NCBI GenBank assembly: GCA_033964015.1
Contig: CM066921.1
Span: 25,525,355-25,589,354, forward strand
Length of the DNA: 64,000 bases
Direction: 5' to 3'
Source: Scolanthus callimorphus
Lineage: Eukaryota; Cnidaria; Anthozoa; Actiniaria; Edwardsiidae
The notes under the pieces are model-generated. The model was not told the origin of the DNA. It searched no databases and saw only the letters and a list, made by a program, of their open reading frames with translations. Shown piece by piece: positions 11,900-23,175 of the stretch. Numbering within the stretch: the first letter of the stretch is position 1; each line of letters opens with the position of its first letter. The position numbers and the translations under genes are program-made.

Positions 11900-12186
11900 T
11901 ACAATCCCGGACAAAATTGTTGTCGCGTATGTATAACGTTTTCAATAAACAGGGGTTCTATGTACCACTCGGGTCCCCCATCTTCCCTGCCCCTCCCCCC
12001 AGTACAATGTTGTTTGCAACCGGCTCTCATCCTCGCAATTTGAGCACTACTACCTCCAACATTGAAACGGGGGAAAGGGGAGTTCCAGTGATATTGTCTT
12101 AGGAAGAAACAAAATTTACTAGTGATAGTTAACCCAAAATCGGCTATTTTTGATGGACGCGACAACTAATTTTGTCCGGGATTGTA
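11900..12186. mobile_element. MITE copy 3 of 3 in the composite block
   Basis: Same TIR and interior as the other two copies. The composite then stops at the outer TA at 12185-12186. Outer flanks on both sides are unrelated sequence. Confidence 0.8.
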
Positions 12187-13130
12187 GTTAAAAAAAGGGA
12201 AATAAATTTGTGAGGACTACTTCATTGAAATCGAGAATAAGAAATCTGATATAGACTGGCTTCAAGTTGTATTGTTATTTGAATGGCAAACAAAAGATTG
12301 ACAATGAGAGCTTTTCTTTACGAATACTGTGTATTTAATTTAGAGAGGCGTTCCGAATAATTTACATATCTTCTGTGTTGGGACAACAGGTCTGTTCATA
12401 ATTACATGACTTTCAAAAAGAGAAGAATTCCCTTTGGAATAGCTGTCACTCATTTACCTATAATAATGATGAGCAAAGAATGCCGTTCAAATGTCATAGA
12501 AAAGAAATGAATGTATTAGCGATACCTATAATAATGCTAGGGCTTTCTGCTTAGCTTTTAAAAGAAAGGGTTATGTCATTGCTAGTTTTGGGGCAGTGTT
12601 TCCTATTGTTTTTTATTCTTTTTATTATTCAAATTTCTTTGACGAAATTTTCTTTGTCATGCGCGTAATGCATCATATGCAATTTGCCAATTCATTCTCG
12701 TTTAACAAAGCAGTGCGGTTCGTACGACTCGCCAAGTAGAGTAACTTGGACGGGTGAGTTAAATTCGTTTATCTGTGCATGGTTTTGAGCCCAATTCAAC
12801 TCAAGTATTACCAAATAATTGTCAAAGATGTCCGTTTTTGCCCAATTCATGAAATTTTCACAGAAGGGTGGTCGGCACTGCCCGAGTAGTCATTGAATGT
12901 TAAAATCATGGCCACCGAAAATTATAATAAATGTGATAAATGAACTATCGTTTTACGCAAAATGCATATTCATTCTAACATGCGTTCTTTTTTCGTAGGT
13001 TACGGGAATAGGCGTAGGTTACGGGAATAGGTGGAAATCATGATCACAGAGTGTTTGTAAGAGATGAATATTATCGGGGAAACATGCTGTTCTGGTGAGT
13101 TGTCCTATCATTACTGATGCTCAGTGAGCC
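12187..13130. other. Non-coding stretch
   Basis: No supported ORF. The only structure noticed is an 18-bp tandem pair GTAGGTTACGGGAATAGG near 12995-13031. Confidence 0.45.
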
Positions 13131-13136
13131 AAACTT

Positions 13137-13230
13137 GATAGAGAACTGCTGCTCACTGAACTGGATCTGATATAGAACTCTGACGTCACCGGAGTTCTAT
13201 ATCAGATTCAGTTCAGTGCGCAGTAGTTCT
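13137..13230. repeat. Inverted repeat (hairpin) with TGACGTCACC loop
   Basis: Left arm GAACTGCTGCTCACTGAACT...GATATAGAACTC pairs with right arm GAGTTCTATATCAGATTCAG...CAGTAGTTCTAT. The loop holds TGACGTCA, a CRE-like palindrome that is common in this window. A foldback element remnant is the likeliest reading. Confidence 0.7.
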
Positions 13231-14237
13231 ATATCGTTTGTGGCTGATTGAGCACCATTATGATATGGCAACAAGTCAGAACGGCTGTTCCCTGACAATA
13301 TTCATGGACTCTCAAAAATGCTAATTTCTATCGGGGTATACAAACGGCCTTCATGGTCCTGATTTCGATTGTGTTTGCCTGATTGACTATTCATGAGTTT
13401 TAGAACGTTATTTACCATGCATGTCTCTATTAACGTCTTCATCTGTAACTTCCTTTGTACATTTCGAGCGTACTTTTCGTAACAAGCCATGATTTTATTA
13501 TCGCTTAACAGAACTCTCTGATGTTTCAGCAGATTGGAAGATAGCGATTGAAATCTTTCAAGATGAAGTACGCTGCTCGGTCATGTAATGTTATTTAGAC
13601 GCAAGAATATTATCGAAAATTGATAATAAAAAAAACATAACATCAAGAACTACATCGTTGAATAGGACGTTGATATTTGATCAGGGACAGGGTCATCGAC
13701 ACATGGAAATTTGTATGCATTACATTACGGAAACATGCCACAGTCGGAAACTTTCTGACACATCAAAAGTATGCCAGTCTCCGTGAGTCACTTATCAAAG
13801 CCTCAGGCCCTTTGGCCGATGCGGCAAACTTAGTATAACACCGCGCTGTGTGCTATCGGTCTGGGTTGCAATTTTTAATGATCATTCCTGAAACGTTGTT
13901 CGCTTAGATTAATGGTTGCTTTTAAGCATCTACCAGCGTCTCTAAGACCGATGATCGTACCCTTGGGTTCGCTCTTGGGGTATGTGATTCTTTGCGACTG
14001 GTTTCTGTTTGCCAGTCGTATGATCGCGGGCGGCTCCTATTAGGTACTCTCATAAGAGTGATTACGGAGTCTGTGATGGCTTGGGAAAGGTTCCTGCCCG
14101 CAATTCAGCGATAGTAAGCTGGCGGGAGCAAGTCGCGTGTGTGAGTGTAATCGTCCCATATCTCTGCCGAGCGAGCGTAGCGGCTTGAAAACCCATTTCA
14201 GTTCAGTTTGTCAACGGGAAACCCAGGAGCATGAAGC
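13231..14237. other. Non-coding stretch upstream of the gypsy remnant
   Basis: No supported gene. If the gypsy element once had a 5' LTR it should lie here, but I could not match this stretch to sequence after 25619, so no LTR pair is claimed. Confidence 0.4.
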
Positions 14238-14370
14238 AAGATGCTCAGCGTGGCAGCACAAAGATCCATGATTTACGTGAGGAATCAGACAGCCAGCCGT
14301 CGTCAGATGAAGACATATGGGCCTTGTCCAAGGAAGGTAACACCGTCAATGAGCAGAAGAACCGTACAGG

Positions 14371-14916
14371 GCTGCTCTCGAGATCAAAGGACATGAGGTA
14401 ATCAATATACAGATCGATACAGGAGCCACATGCAATGTAATACCAAAGAAGAGCCTGACAGAAGGCTGTTAAATCAAACTCACAAAGAAAACTCTGATTA
14501 CCTATTCAAAGTCTAAGATTTAATGTGATTGGCACTGTGACCTTGGACATTCGCAATCCTAAGACCGATGTTGATTACCAGGAAAAACTTGTAGTAGTGG
14601 ATAGTGGTCTCACACCACTTATCAGAGCTAAAACGGCTCAACGAATAGAACTGCTGACGCCAAAATATAATGCAGTTAAATACCTCTGACACAGAGGGCC
14701 CCAAGCCCCGTGATACACTAACTGAAGAACAAGTACTGATAGAATATGGAGATCTTTTTACAGGCCTTGGAAAGATATAGGGAGAACTACACCTACAGCT
14801 TGTTGACCAAGTAACACCAGTTGTGATGCCCCCTGGCCGTGTCCCGTTAGCAGTCAAAGGGATCCTGAAGGAGGAAATCGGTCGCCTGGTAGCACTTTAC
14901 GTCGTTAAGAGAGAAG
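14371..14916 (+). pseudogene. gypsy retropepsin and start of RT (pseudogene fragment)
   Basis: The frame beginning at 14371 reads an aspartic protease core with the catalytic triplet in IDTGATCNVIPKKSL. Further on, in shifted frames, come RT-proximal pieces such as VTPVVMPPGRVPLAVKG and LVALYVVKRE. The text is interrupted by stops (for example near 14690 and 14779) and is then cut off by the left LTR of the BEL element. Retropepsin plus RT in this order is the gypsy arrangement. Confidence 0.8.
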
Positions 14917-15039
14917 TGTCACGAAATATTGTCAACTTTGTCACGTATGACGTCACAATGCGTAATTGTACTTAACTAGTTCTGAACATGGAGTAAAAGA
15001 AAGTACCGTGAACCAGGTTTGCTCTCATAAATTACAACA
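14917..15039 (+). repeat. BEL/Pao 5' LTR (123 bp)
   Basis: TG...CA ends, with TSD GAAG immediately before it. By eye it differs from the 3' LTR at about seven positions, clustered near the start (AAATATTG versus AAAGCGTT), so the insertion is not very recent. It contains TGACGTCA-type motifs. Confidence 0.88.
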
Positions 15040-15052
15040 AAACCCTGTTAAG

Positions 15053-15283
15053 ATGTCTAGCAGACGAGATAACCAGATTGAAAAGCGTTCGTGCAGCGTA
15101 AAAAGGCCAATGTACGAGGGATATCCAGTTAGCACAACGACTCTTGAGCGCAAGCGAACAAGGAGATGGTTTAGAACTCAACGCACTGGCTGGAAGTCTG
15201 GATTGTCGAATGGAAGATATTGCTCTAAAGGATTCCCAAATAGAGGCATTGTTAGCAACCGAAGAACTACTCGAAGAAACCAC
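15053..15283 (+). pseudogene. BEL gag N-terminal remnant
   Basis: Short open text after the 5' LTR. One frame from 15053 begins MSSRRDNQIEKR; a second frame carries EDIALKDSQIEALLATEELL, which looks like an acidic helical gag segment. The frame changes within the segment, and it is cut by the TIR element starting at 15284. The assignment rests on position more than on sequence. Confidence 0.5.
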
Positions 15284-16285
15284 ATGGTCGGTTGCTATGG
15301 ATTTCCTCCGGAAGCATCTTGAAATTTATTTTGGCTCACAGAGAAGCAATTTCTATTACAAGTAAGACTAAACATAATAAAATGTTATGTAGGCAATTTT
15401 TTCTACATAAAAATACAAATGTAAGGTTATTTTTGACGTTTTTTGATATCATGACGTCATAAGTGGCATCTATTTTTAGTAACAGCACTAGAAATGTGTT
15501 AAACCATGTTCAAATGTTATAGATATTGTTTCCTGCACGAAGAACATATATACAGTGAAAACCCCGTCTCAATCGGATAAAATGGTAAGAAGTTACAGCT
15601 AATCAATGAAATTCAAATTTCCCGCCAATTGACCATATATGGTCAAAGTTAGTGCGATTCAAACAGCCAGGCAATGAATGTATCGAAGCAGGGACCATGA
15701 CGATGTTGTATAAAATTGTAGTTTTTTCAGAATGGGACTATAGGGGTTACTCCTCGTGTTTGTCACATAATACGTTATTATGACGTCACAATACCGTATT
15801 GCGTGACAAAAGACGCCTCATAACCCTATAGTCCCATTCTGAAAAAACTACAATTTCGATTTTATACAACATCGTCATGGTCCCTGCTTCGATACATTTA
15901 TTGTCTGGCTGTTTGAATCCCACTAACTTTGACCATATATGGTCATTTGGCGGTAAATTTGAATTTCTTTGATTAGCTGTAACTTCACGCCATTTTATCC
16001 GAATGAGATATGGTTTATACCAAAAAATACAACATTATGTACAGAAAACTAATATGCACTTTTTAATGTTGCCTCCTTGAATTTCCTTTTTGATGCCAAA
16101 TTTGGACATGCTTTATGACGTCACAATAGCGGTCACATGGGCTGAAATAGATACTTATGAATAGGTAATTTCTAAACTACCTCTCTGCCAAGTTTCTTCA
16201 CATTTGACATATTTTACTTCTGTCTATGGCCTAAAGCACTCATCATTTTAACCTTCCGGGAGGAAAAGCCCTAGCAACCGACCAT
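15284..16285. mobile_element. 1.0-kb TIR element inside BEL gag
   Basis: Left end ATGGTCGGTTGCTATGG.TTTCCTCCGGAAG pairs with right end CTTCCGGGAGGAAAAGCC and CTAGCAACCGACCAT as terminal inverted repeats of about 35 bp with a few mismatches. Target duplication is unclear. The interior is mostly the large hairpin at 15566-16010 and has no transposase ORF. Confidence 0.7.
15566..16010. repeat. 445-bp near-perfect palindrome (foldback)
   Basis: Arms of about 215 bp: the left arm starts GTCTCAATCGGATAAAATGG and the right arm ends CCATTTTATCCGAATGAGAT. Landmarks mirrored in both arms include TTGACCATATATGGTCAAAG, CAGGGACCATGACGATGTTG and TTCAGAATGGGACTATAGGG. The centre (~15785) contains TTATGACGTCACAATA. 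It could extrude as a long hairpin. Confidence 0.88.
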
Positions 16286-16640
16286 CGTGAACCGAAAACG
16301 TGCTTTCCTGTCAAGACGAAAGCTCCGTATGGCGAGAGCGAAGACGCATTTATTCCAACTATGCGACAACTTACACAAATCAACACCAAGCCTATGGCGA
16401 CCAAGGACGTGCACTTATTGCGACCGAAATCATCCCGCTATTAGATGCGACAAACTTAAAACACCTGAGGCAAGACAAGAGTTTCTCCATCACAGACGAT
16501 GCTTCAACTGTCTGGAAACCAACCATACAAAGAAAAATTACTTCTCTAAGAACCGATGCCTCGAATGCAAACAGAAACGCCACCTTCTCAAACAGAGCCC
16601 GAGCAACAAAAGAAGAACGAGCCAGAACCTGATCACTAAA
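16286..16640 (+). pseudogene. BEL gag C-terminus with zinc knuckles
   Basis: One open frame carries CTYCDRNHPAIRC, then RRCFNCLETNHTKKNYFSK and CLECKQKRH: a run of C2HC-type knuckles spaced as in BEL/Pao gag, where they bind element RNA. The frame runs on past 16640 without retaining similarity, and the protease continues in another frame, so at least one frameshift separates them. Confidence 0.82.
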
Positions 16641-16699
16641 AAAAGAGCCTCTTATCAAATAAAGAGAATCATACCGGTGTTATCCATGCACCTCATCCC

Positions 16700-17580
16700 A
16701 ATGACCATATACAGATGCAAACTGCAACCGTTGATGTTAGCAAGCAGACCAAGGAAAGTTGCCAACAAGCTCGATTGTTGTTTGACACAGGAGCACACAG
16801 AACCTTTATCACAGAGAACATGCGAGAGAAACTCCAATTAGAAGCCTTCAGAAAGAATTACGCGATGTAACCACATTCGGAACAAAGAAAAGCAGCACAA
16901 TTATATACGACATTGTCAGATTCAACCTGAGGACGACAAACGCCGAAGACAATCGATATCACAGCCCTTGTAATTCCCACTATTTATCCGCCACTATCCA
17001 CCACAAAACGCTTAACACTACCCGTCGAATTCAAGCACCTCGCACTTGCTGATGTATCAGTCCCACTACAACAATCAGAGAAACGTGAAATTAATGTCCT
17101 CTTTGGAAACGATTACTACATCCACCTAATGACTGGAACATGAAATTCTCAAGAGACGAATGCCTGGTAGCCACTGAGAGCAAATTAGGATGGCTCATCT
17201 CAGGAACAGTTCCGACAGCAACAAGTGATACTCATTCCCCACAGATCACCTTTAATCACAAAATTCAAGAAGAAGAAAGGCTCGACAATCTACTTACCAA
17301 GTTCTGGGAAGTAAACGAAATCCCCGAAATCCAAGCCGCAACAAAAAATGAGAATGTGACTCATCGATTTCAATAAATCATCAGGAAGCTACACCCTACA
17401 ACTCCATTGGAAAGACAACAAATGCGACCTAACAACAAACTTCGAGTTAAACAAACGACTCAGAAGTCTATTATTCAGCTTGAACAAAAAGGGCCCCAGT
17501 CTTATCAGCAAGTACATCGAACAGTTGTTGCAACAGCTCGATAAACGCTTCATCGAGAAAGAACAAGAACCCACTCAAGG
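16700..17580 (+). pseudogene. BEL retropepsin and linker to RT
   Basis: LLFDTGAHRTFIT near 16775 holds the aspartic protease DTGA motif typical of BEL/Pao. Downstream pieces LFGNDYYIHLMTG (~17099), ESKLGWLISG (17177) and LDNLLTKFWEVNEIPE (17282) match the conserved linker before the RT in this superfamily. The pieces lie in different frames with several stops. Confidence 0.8.
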
Positions 17581-17637
17581 AACAATCGTTCACTTTATCC
17601 CACATTTCCCAGTCTTTAAAAGACAGCTCAACTACCA

Positions 17638-18420
17638 GTATGAGAATAGTGTATGACGCTTCCGCTAAAGCATCACCAAGCGCTCTATACCTTAACGACT
17701 GTCTTTATACAGGTCCAAAATTGATACAAAATATGTCCAGCACTTTGCTCAAATTCAGGCAAAACAAAGTTGCTTTTACAGCGGATATAGAAAAGACATT
17801 TCTTCAAATCGAACTGCACCCATGCGGCAGAGATGCAACGCGTTTTATCTGGTTGAAGGATATCAACAAGCCTTTCGACAACGAAAACCTCCAAACATTT
17901 AGATTCCGACGCGTCCTTTCAGGAACAGCGCCAGACTGCAAAGGAAACACAACTACACATATTTTGCGAGAGCAGTAAACTCGCCTATGGAGCAGTAGCA
18001 TACTTAAGAGGAAAATCAGAAGACAAAGTCCGCACATCATTTGTAATAGCAAAAACAAAAGTAGCGCCCCGTCAAAACTCAAATCCTTTCACGACTAGAA
18101 CTGTCAGCAGCACTTCTAGGGGCCAATATTTTTAAATATTTACAAGAAATTCAAACATTCCTAAACAACCAATGTAAGATTACCCGAAAATTCAAACTAA
18201 ATTTCTGAACGGAATAGATAAAAAAATAGATATCTTCAAGGTTCGACTGATGTCTGCTATTTGGTTTCTATTTGGGAATAATTTAACAGTAGAAGTTTAT
18301 ACTATGGAGTGACTCACAAATTGTACTGTCCTGGCTAGCTACCAAAAAACACCTAAGAGCAATATGTTCAAAGTCGAGTTACGAAAACAAGGAGTTAACG
18401 TCTTGTCACATGTGGAAGTA
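17638..18420 (+). pseudogene. BEL reverse transcriptase (deleted) and RNase H remnants
   Basis: MRIVYDASAKASPSALYLND and AFTADIEKTFLQIELHP mark the start of the RT palm with its first aspartate. After RFRRVLSGTAP the text jumps, and the YxDD-containing part is absent. AYGAVAYLRGKSEDK, FVIAKTKVAP and SDSQIVLSWLATKK belong to the RNase H region. The deletion alone would inactivate it. Confidence 0.82.
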
Positions 18421-18745
18421 CTGCCCCACTTCACAAAACCCTGCTGACTAGCGGACGGGCTTGCCACACAACAACTGTCAGAAAACAAAGAACCTTGGAT
18501 TCATGGACCAAGATGGCTAACAGAACCGGCAGGAAATGGCCACAACTTGAAGCTGGCTCTGCAGCAGAACAGCTTGATGTCATAGACAGTAGATAAGACA
18601 GTGAATGTGACAGAGAACATTTGACAGTGAATTTGAATTTGACAGTGAGATACGACAAGCATCCTAAACATCATCCATCTGGAAAGATAAGATCGTGGAG
18701 CAAAGCACTACGAGTCACCGCTTAAGTCACTCGCGCCTTTAAGAT

Positions 18746-19866
18746 ATGGAAAAAGAAGAGCACCCCAAAACAACTAGATTGCATGGATATCTCAGAGGCT
18801 GGAACCATTCTTATCAAGGCCACGCAACGGGATGCTTCGCTACAGAAATTGCTCACATGAAGACCAATACGAAATCGAAAGCCCCAGCCATAATAACGCA
18901 GTTACAGCCATACCTTGATGAGAACAACATTATCCGTTGCCGAGGTAGAATAGAACACTCCGAACATAACCAAGAAGCAAAGTTTCCAATATTGCTCCCA
19001 AAACAGACCACATTACTACTCTAATAGTACAAGCCACACATCACAGAGTAATGCACGGAGGCGTGGCGCAGACACTAACAGAAATTAGAAAACAATTGTG
19101 GATACCCAAGAAAGACAAGCAATCGCGAAAATCATATCTAAATTCCTGATATGTAAGAAAGTGGAAGGACAAGCATTATCTTCTCTACCGACACCACCTA
19201 TCCAAAAACCAAGAGTCACACAATCTCACGCGTTCCAGTTTGTCGGAGTGGATTACGTGGGACCATTTTCGCCGACCATGTTTGCCATCAAGACATGTTT
19301 GCCATCAGTCATCCAAAGTGTACATATGTCTCTTCACATGCGCCTGTACCAGAGCACTCCACCTGGAAATCGCAGAAGACATGACCACCAAAGCATTTCT
19401 CGCACGTTTCAGACGATTTATTAGCAGACGTAGTATTCCGGAATCTATTCTATCAGACAACGGGAAACCTTCAAAGCCGGAGCCAAGACACTCAAAAGTA
19501 TTCACTCCAGTTAACTGAAACACCAGAGTCACAAAAACTCTTGAGCGACCATGGCATAAAGTGGCATTCTATACAAGAAGCAGCAACCTGGTGGGGAGGA
19601 TTCTACGAAAGAATGGTCGGACTCGAAAAACGACCTCTCAAGAAAGTAATCGGAAGAGAATGCTTGAACGTGATTGTATAGGCACTATCCTAACCGAAGT
19701 AGAAGCAGTGCTTAACAGCCGTCCCCTCACCTACACATACGTGGACATAAAGGACGAAACGCCTTTGATCCCCGCACATTTTGTATGTGGTCATCGATTG
19801 CTGTCACTACCTGATCAACAAAATACAGATAAAGATCCAGACTACGGCAACATTTCACAAGACGAA
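18746..19866 (+). pseudogene. BEL integrase remnants
   Basis: Pieces in order: LQPYLDENNIIRCRGRIEHS, HHRVMHGGVAQT (zinc-binding HH), a PFxFVGVDYVGPF-like block at ~19228-19265 (first catalytic D), CTRALHLEIAEDMTTKAFL, ILSDNG (second D, ~19450), WWGGFYERMVGLEK (catalytic E) and LTEVEAVLNSRPLTY. All are hallmarks of the retroviral-type integrase core in BEL/Pao. Frame changes at several points make it inactive. Confidence 0.85.
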
Positions 19867-19870
19867 TTAA

Positions 19871-20232
19871 AGGGACATGGTCACCTAGGAAACACTAAAA
19901 TCATTTCTGTCACAAAATCTCTGAAATTGAAAGAGTCACTTTAAAGAAAGAAGTACTGAAAATTTCATGGGATTACGAGGAAGGATCGCTGAGATAGGAG
20001 CGAGTTAAGATGGCAAATTTAGTGTTTGAAAAACGATTGAGGTAAACCGATTTCAAAAGAGTCGGATTTCCTCATGTAAGCTGTAATTACAATCTGCGAA
20101 TATCTTTGCAATCCTACATCGAAATGACCACACATTTTCGCCATATCATGTTGAAAGCATTCTTTACAAATTTGACTTTTATTTTTATTATTTGTGATGC
20201 TATGTTTTGATGTTTTCAGTGACCATGTCCCT
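19871..20232. mobile_element. TTAA-flanked MITE inside BEL integrase
   Basis: Ends AGGGACATGGTCAC and GTGACCATGTCCCT (14-bp exact TIRs) are flanked by TTAA on both sides (19867-19870, 20233-20236). TTAA duplication is characteristic of piggyBac and Kolobok superfamilies. It is 362 bp with no coding capacity. BEL coding text resumes directly after it (SKTAKYHETLMRSFWKRLQQ). Confidence 0.85.
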
Positions 20233-20236
20233 TTAA

Positions 20237-20650
20237 GCAAAACAGCCAAGTATCATGAAACGTTGATGCGCTCATTCTGGAAAAGATTGCAACAAGAATA
20301 TTTGACAGGACTACACGAATAACACTGCGCAAAGACTGAGAGAAGGTGCAAATTACACTATTATATCCAAAGGGGATGTTGTCCTTATTCATTATCACAA
20401 CCACAACCGCAAACAATGGAAAATGGGAGTTGTGATTGATCTGTATCCGGGCGAAGACAATCATGTGAGATCGGTAACTTGGCGGACAAGTTCGGGTCAA
20501 CTGCTGAACAGACCGATCAAGAAGTCATATCCCATGGAAATCTCGGAAGAAGATACACAAGATACTATCACTACCAATAATGAGCGAGATCGACCTGTAC
20601 GTCTCGCTGCTGCAAAGGCAGCACAGAGGATTACACAACAATCACAATAA
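20237..20650 (+). pseudogene. BEL C-terminal region (DUF5641-like)
   Basis: SFWKRLQQEYLTGLHE, then YPKGDVVLIHYHNHNRKQWK and VVIDLYPGEDNHVRSVTWRT, correspond to the conserved domain after the integrase core in BEL/Pao elements. It ends with a basic tail RPVRLAAAKAAQRITQQSQ and a stop at 20648-20650. One frame break lies between the first two pieces. Confidence 0.8.
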
Positions 20651-20763
20651 TTGGACACTAAATACTTTAACTCAGTCAACTGAAAACTAAAACAAAACCC
20701 TTTCTTCAAAACTCAATGTAAATTCAATTTCAACTTAGTTGTAACTTAGGTGGTCCCGGAGAA

Positions 20764-20886
20764 TGTCACGAAAGCGTTTCAACTTTGTCACGCATGACGT
20801 CACAATCCTTAATTGTACTTAACTAGTTCTGAACATGGAGTAAAAGAAAGTACCGTGAACCAGGTTTGCTCTCATAAATTACAACA
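20764..20886 (+). repeat. BEL/Pao 3' LTR (123 bp)
   Basis: Same TG...CA ends as the 5' LTR. It is followed directly by GAAG and the continuation of the gypsy RT (EEVSQRHWCLIAAMKPTRK). Confidence 0.88.
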
Positions 20887-21890
20887 GAAGAGGTCAGCCA
20901 ACGGCATTGGTGTCTAATCGCTGCCATGAAGCCTACCAGGAAAGTAAGAGTATGCTTAGACCCCCGGCGACTTAACACGGCGCTTAAGCGACATTACTAC
21001 CCACTGCCTTAGTCCATCATCTAGAGTGGTTCTAATACTCATCTCTGTAGAACAGCAGAGACTGCTACCATTTAAAAGTTTAACTGTTTAGCATTCAAAA
21101 AACCGACCCCGGACAAACAGATCGGTAGCTTTCGATTAGAAATTCGAGTTAAAAAGAAGTAGGTGAACTCCCCGACAGCCGCCATTTTGTTTCTCGGAGG
21201 AAACCCCGCGTCCAGGTCCAATGAATAAACAAATACCCGAAAAAGCTTCAAAATGCTTGTTTATTTCTCATTCTATAGATTGTTATTATCGAAAACAGTT
21301 GTGATAAGCGTTTTGTATGTTTTGGGTGGATTTTCGGTAGAAATTCAAGCTTTTTAAGCCAACTCTGTATTCTCTCGAAGAAATCCTGCCAGAGCTCTCT
21401 AATGCTAAACTGTTCACCAAAGCTGACCTCAAGGATGGATTTCTTCAGATCCAACTGGATGAAGAGTCAAGTAAGCTGACTACATCCCTAAGCCCATGGG
21501 GTAGGTACCGCTGGCTGAGGATGCCCTATGGAATTTTACCGGCGCAGCAGAAGCTAGATAACTGTATCGAAGGCCTAACGGGAGTGTACAAGATAGCTGA
21601 CGACTTGCTCATCATTTGACAAGGAGACACCGTAGAGATAGCCGAGTGCGATCATGACCGAAATTTGAGAGAGCTACTAGACAACTGCATAGCAAAGAAC
21701 ATCAAGTTGAATAAGAATAAATTCCAGTTCAAGTGCCAAGAAGTCTCATTCATTGGTCACGCGATGACCAAGGAAGGACTGAAACCAGAACCCAGGGAAA
21801 GTTGGAGACATCACGAAGATGGAGCGACCCACAGACGTATCTGCAGTGCAAAGGTTCATCGGCCTGGATAAATTATCTGTCGAAATTCTT
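20887..21890 (+). pseudogene. gypsy reverse transcriptase, continued
   Basis: VRVCLDPRRLNTALKRHYYP ends at 21009. After ~350 bp of unrelated sequence, SLEEILPELSNAKLFTKADL and the catalytic-box variant YKIADDLLII (around 21590) follow. IADD in place of YVDD is normal in several metazoan gypsy lineages. FKCQEVSFIGHAMTKEGLKP marks the RT-connection edge. Stops (for example after LLII) and frame changes inactivate it. The 21010-21360 insertion is not a recognised family. Confidence 0.85.
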
Positions 21891-23175
21891 GAAAGACCTC
21901 TCTGAAATGTGGACCTTTGCGTCGCCTGACACACCAAGATGCTGAGTGGGCCTTGAGTGCAGAGCAAGAAGATGCATTCCAGCAGATCAAAGAATCAGTG
22001 ACTAAAGCACCAGTCCTGAAGTACATCGGTGAAACACAACCGACAGAAAGAGAAGTAGACGCATCTAAGCCTGCGACCTTTTGCAGGGCGTACCCTAAAA
22101 CTTGCAGAACACCGATTACTCGCAGAGAAAGATCTCCTAGCACAAGTCTTCGGTATGGAGCACAATCACCAGTACGTATATGATTGCAAAGTCATCTTGT
22201 AGACAGACCGAAAGCCACTTGTTGCAATATCCCAGAAGCTTCTTGCATCAGCACCCAGGAGATTCCAGGGACTACTTGCGCCTACAACAATACGACTATG
22301 AGATTCGTTACAAGCCTGGGCGAGAAATGCTGCTCGCTGATACCCTATCCAGAGACAGTGTCGGTGACCACCAGCCCTCCAGAACAGAAGTGGAAGTAGA
22401 ACACGTCCATGCAGGACAGGTCCTTCCCATACCAGACCACCAGCTAAAGGAAGTACAGGAGGAAACAGCAGCTCGGATTTCCAGATACCAAGGAAGGAAT
22501 CCCAGCAGAAGTCCACCCCTGCTACAGCATCAGAGACAAGCTATCTGTTGTTCACGGCATCATCTTAATAGGGACTCCGTTGTGTTTTACCAAGTCCCTT
22601 AGAACCAAGTTCAAGCACAAGCTCCATGAGTCACACATCGGTCTACTAGGATGTCGCAGACGAGCAAGAGAAGTAGCATACTGGCCAGGTATGAACTCTG
22701 AATTAACTGATTGCATTGGGATTGCATTAGTTTTTAGATTACTTTAAGAGTGATGTTTGTTTAACTAATCAAGCAAAGCCGTGGAAGAGATTGACCATGG
22801 AAGAGATTGGGACAGACTTGTTCACACATAACAGAGATTATATGTGCACTGTATATTATTATTCTGGTTATTTCGAAGTTGACCACCTGAGAGCGAAGAC
22901 AGCAAATGTCGTAAATGGTAAGCTCAAGAAGCATTTTTCCACTCACGGAATTCCCATTCAATTCAGTAGAACTGTCTAACTTTGTGAAATCCACAGGAGC
23001 AGAGCACAACTCAAAGCTCAACACTCTACTCCCAGAGCAACGGTCGAGTGGAGAATGCAGTGAAGACTGCAAAAGAAGAGTAAGGAATCGGGTGCAGAAT
23101 GTATGGACACTGCGCCAGCCCTGCACAGGACAAGAACACAGCTACCTACTGCAGAATCACTGCTGAGACCCCAGG
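21891..23175 (+). pseudogene. gypsy RNase H-like and integrase remnants
   Basis: In changing frames: AEWALSAEQEDAFQQIKESV, TKAPVLKYIGETQPTEREVDA, LQQYDYEIRYKPGREMLLAD (RNase H side), HESHIGLLGCRRRAREVAYW (integrase zinc-binding side), MEEIGTDLFTHNRDYMCTVY with YYSGYFEVD (integrase core), and YSQSNGRVENAVKTAKE-like text near 23020. The second catalytic aspartate region is partly deleted around 22965. Confidence 0.82.

Larger units (their letters stand above)
14917..20886 (+). mobile_element. Decayed BEL/Pao LTR retrotransposon inserted in the gypsy RT
   Basis: Two 123-bp LTRs (14917-15039 and 20764-20886) start TGTCACGAAA and end TTACAACA, and GAAG is duplicated on both sides (14913-14916, 20887-20890). 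Removing the element rejoins the gypsy RT frame. The interior follows BEL/Pao order: gag with C2HC knuckles, retropepsin, RT, RNase H, integrase and a C-terminal DUF5641-like region. There are many frameshifts and stops, the RT catalytic part is deleted after the fingers/palm start, and two foreign elements are inserted (15284-16285 and 19871-20232). Not functional. Confidence 0.88.

Noticed and set aside
8647..12186. LTR retrotransposon with 286-bp LTRs
   Set aside because: The 286-bp repeat has mirrored ends and no TG...CA limits, there is no coding text between copies, and three copies alternate with two blocks; MITE plus duplication fits better.
13920..14237. 5' LTR of the gypsy element
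   Set aside because: No matching sequence after the gypsy C-terminus (25619 onward), so no LTR pair can be shown.
20019..20500. Minus-strand ORFs over the TTAA MITE and BEL C-terminus
   Set aside because: They overlap the TIR element and the plus-strand BEL coding remnant; no motifs.
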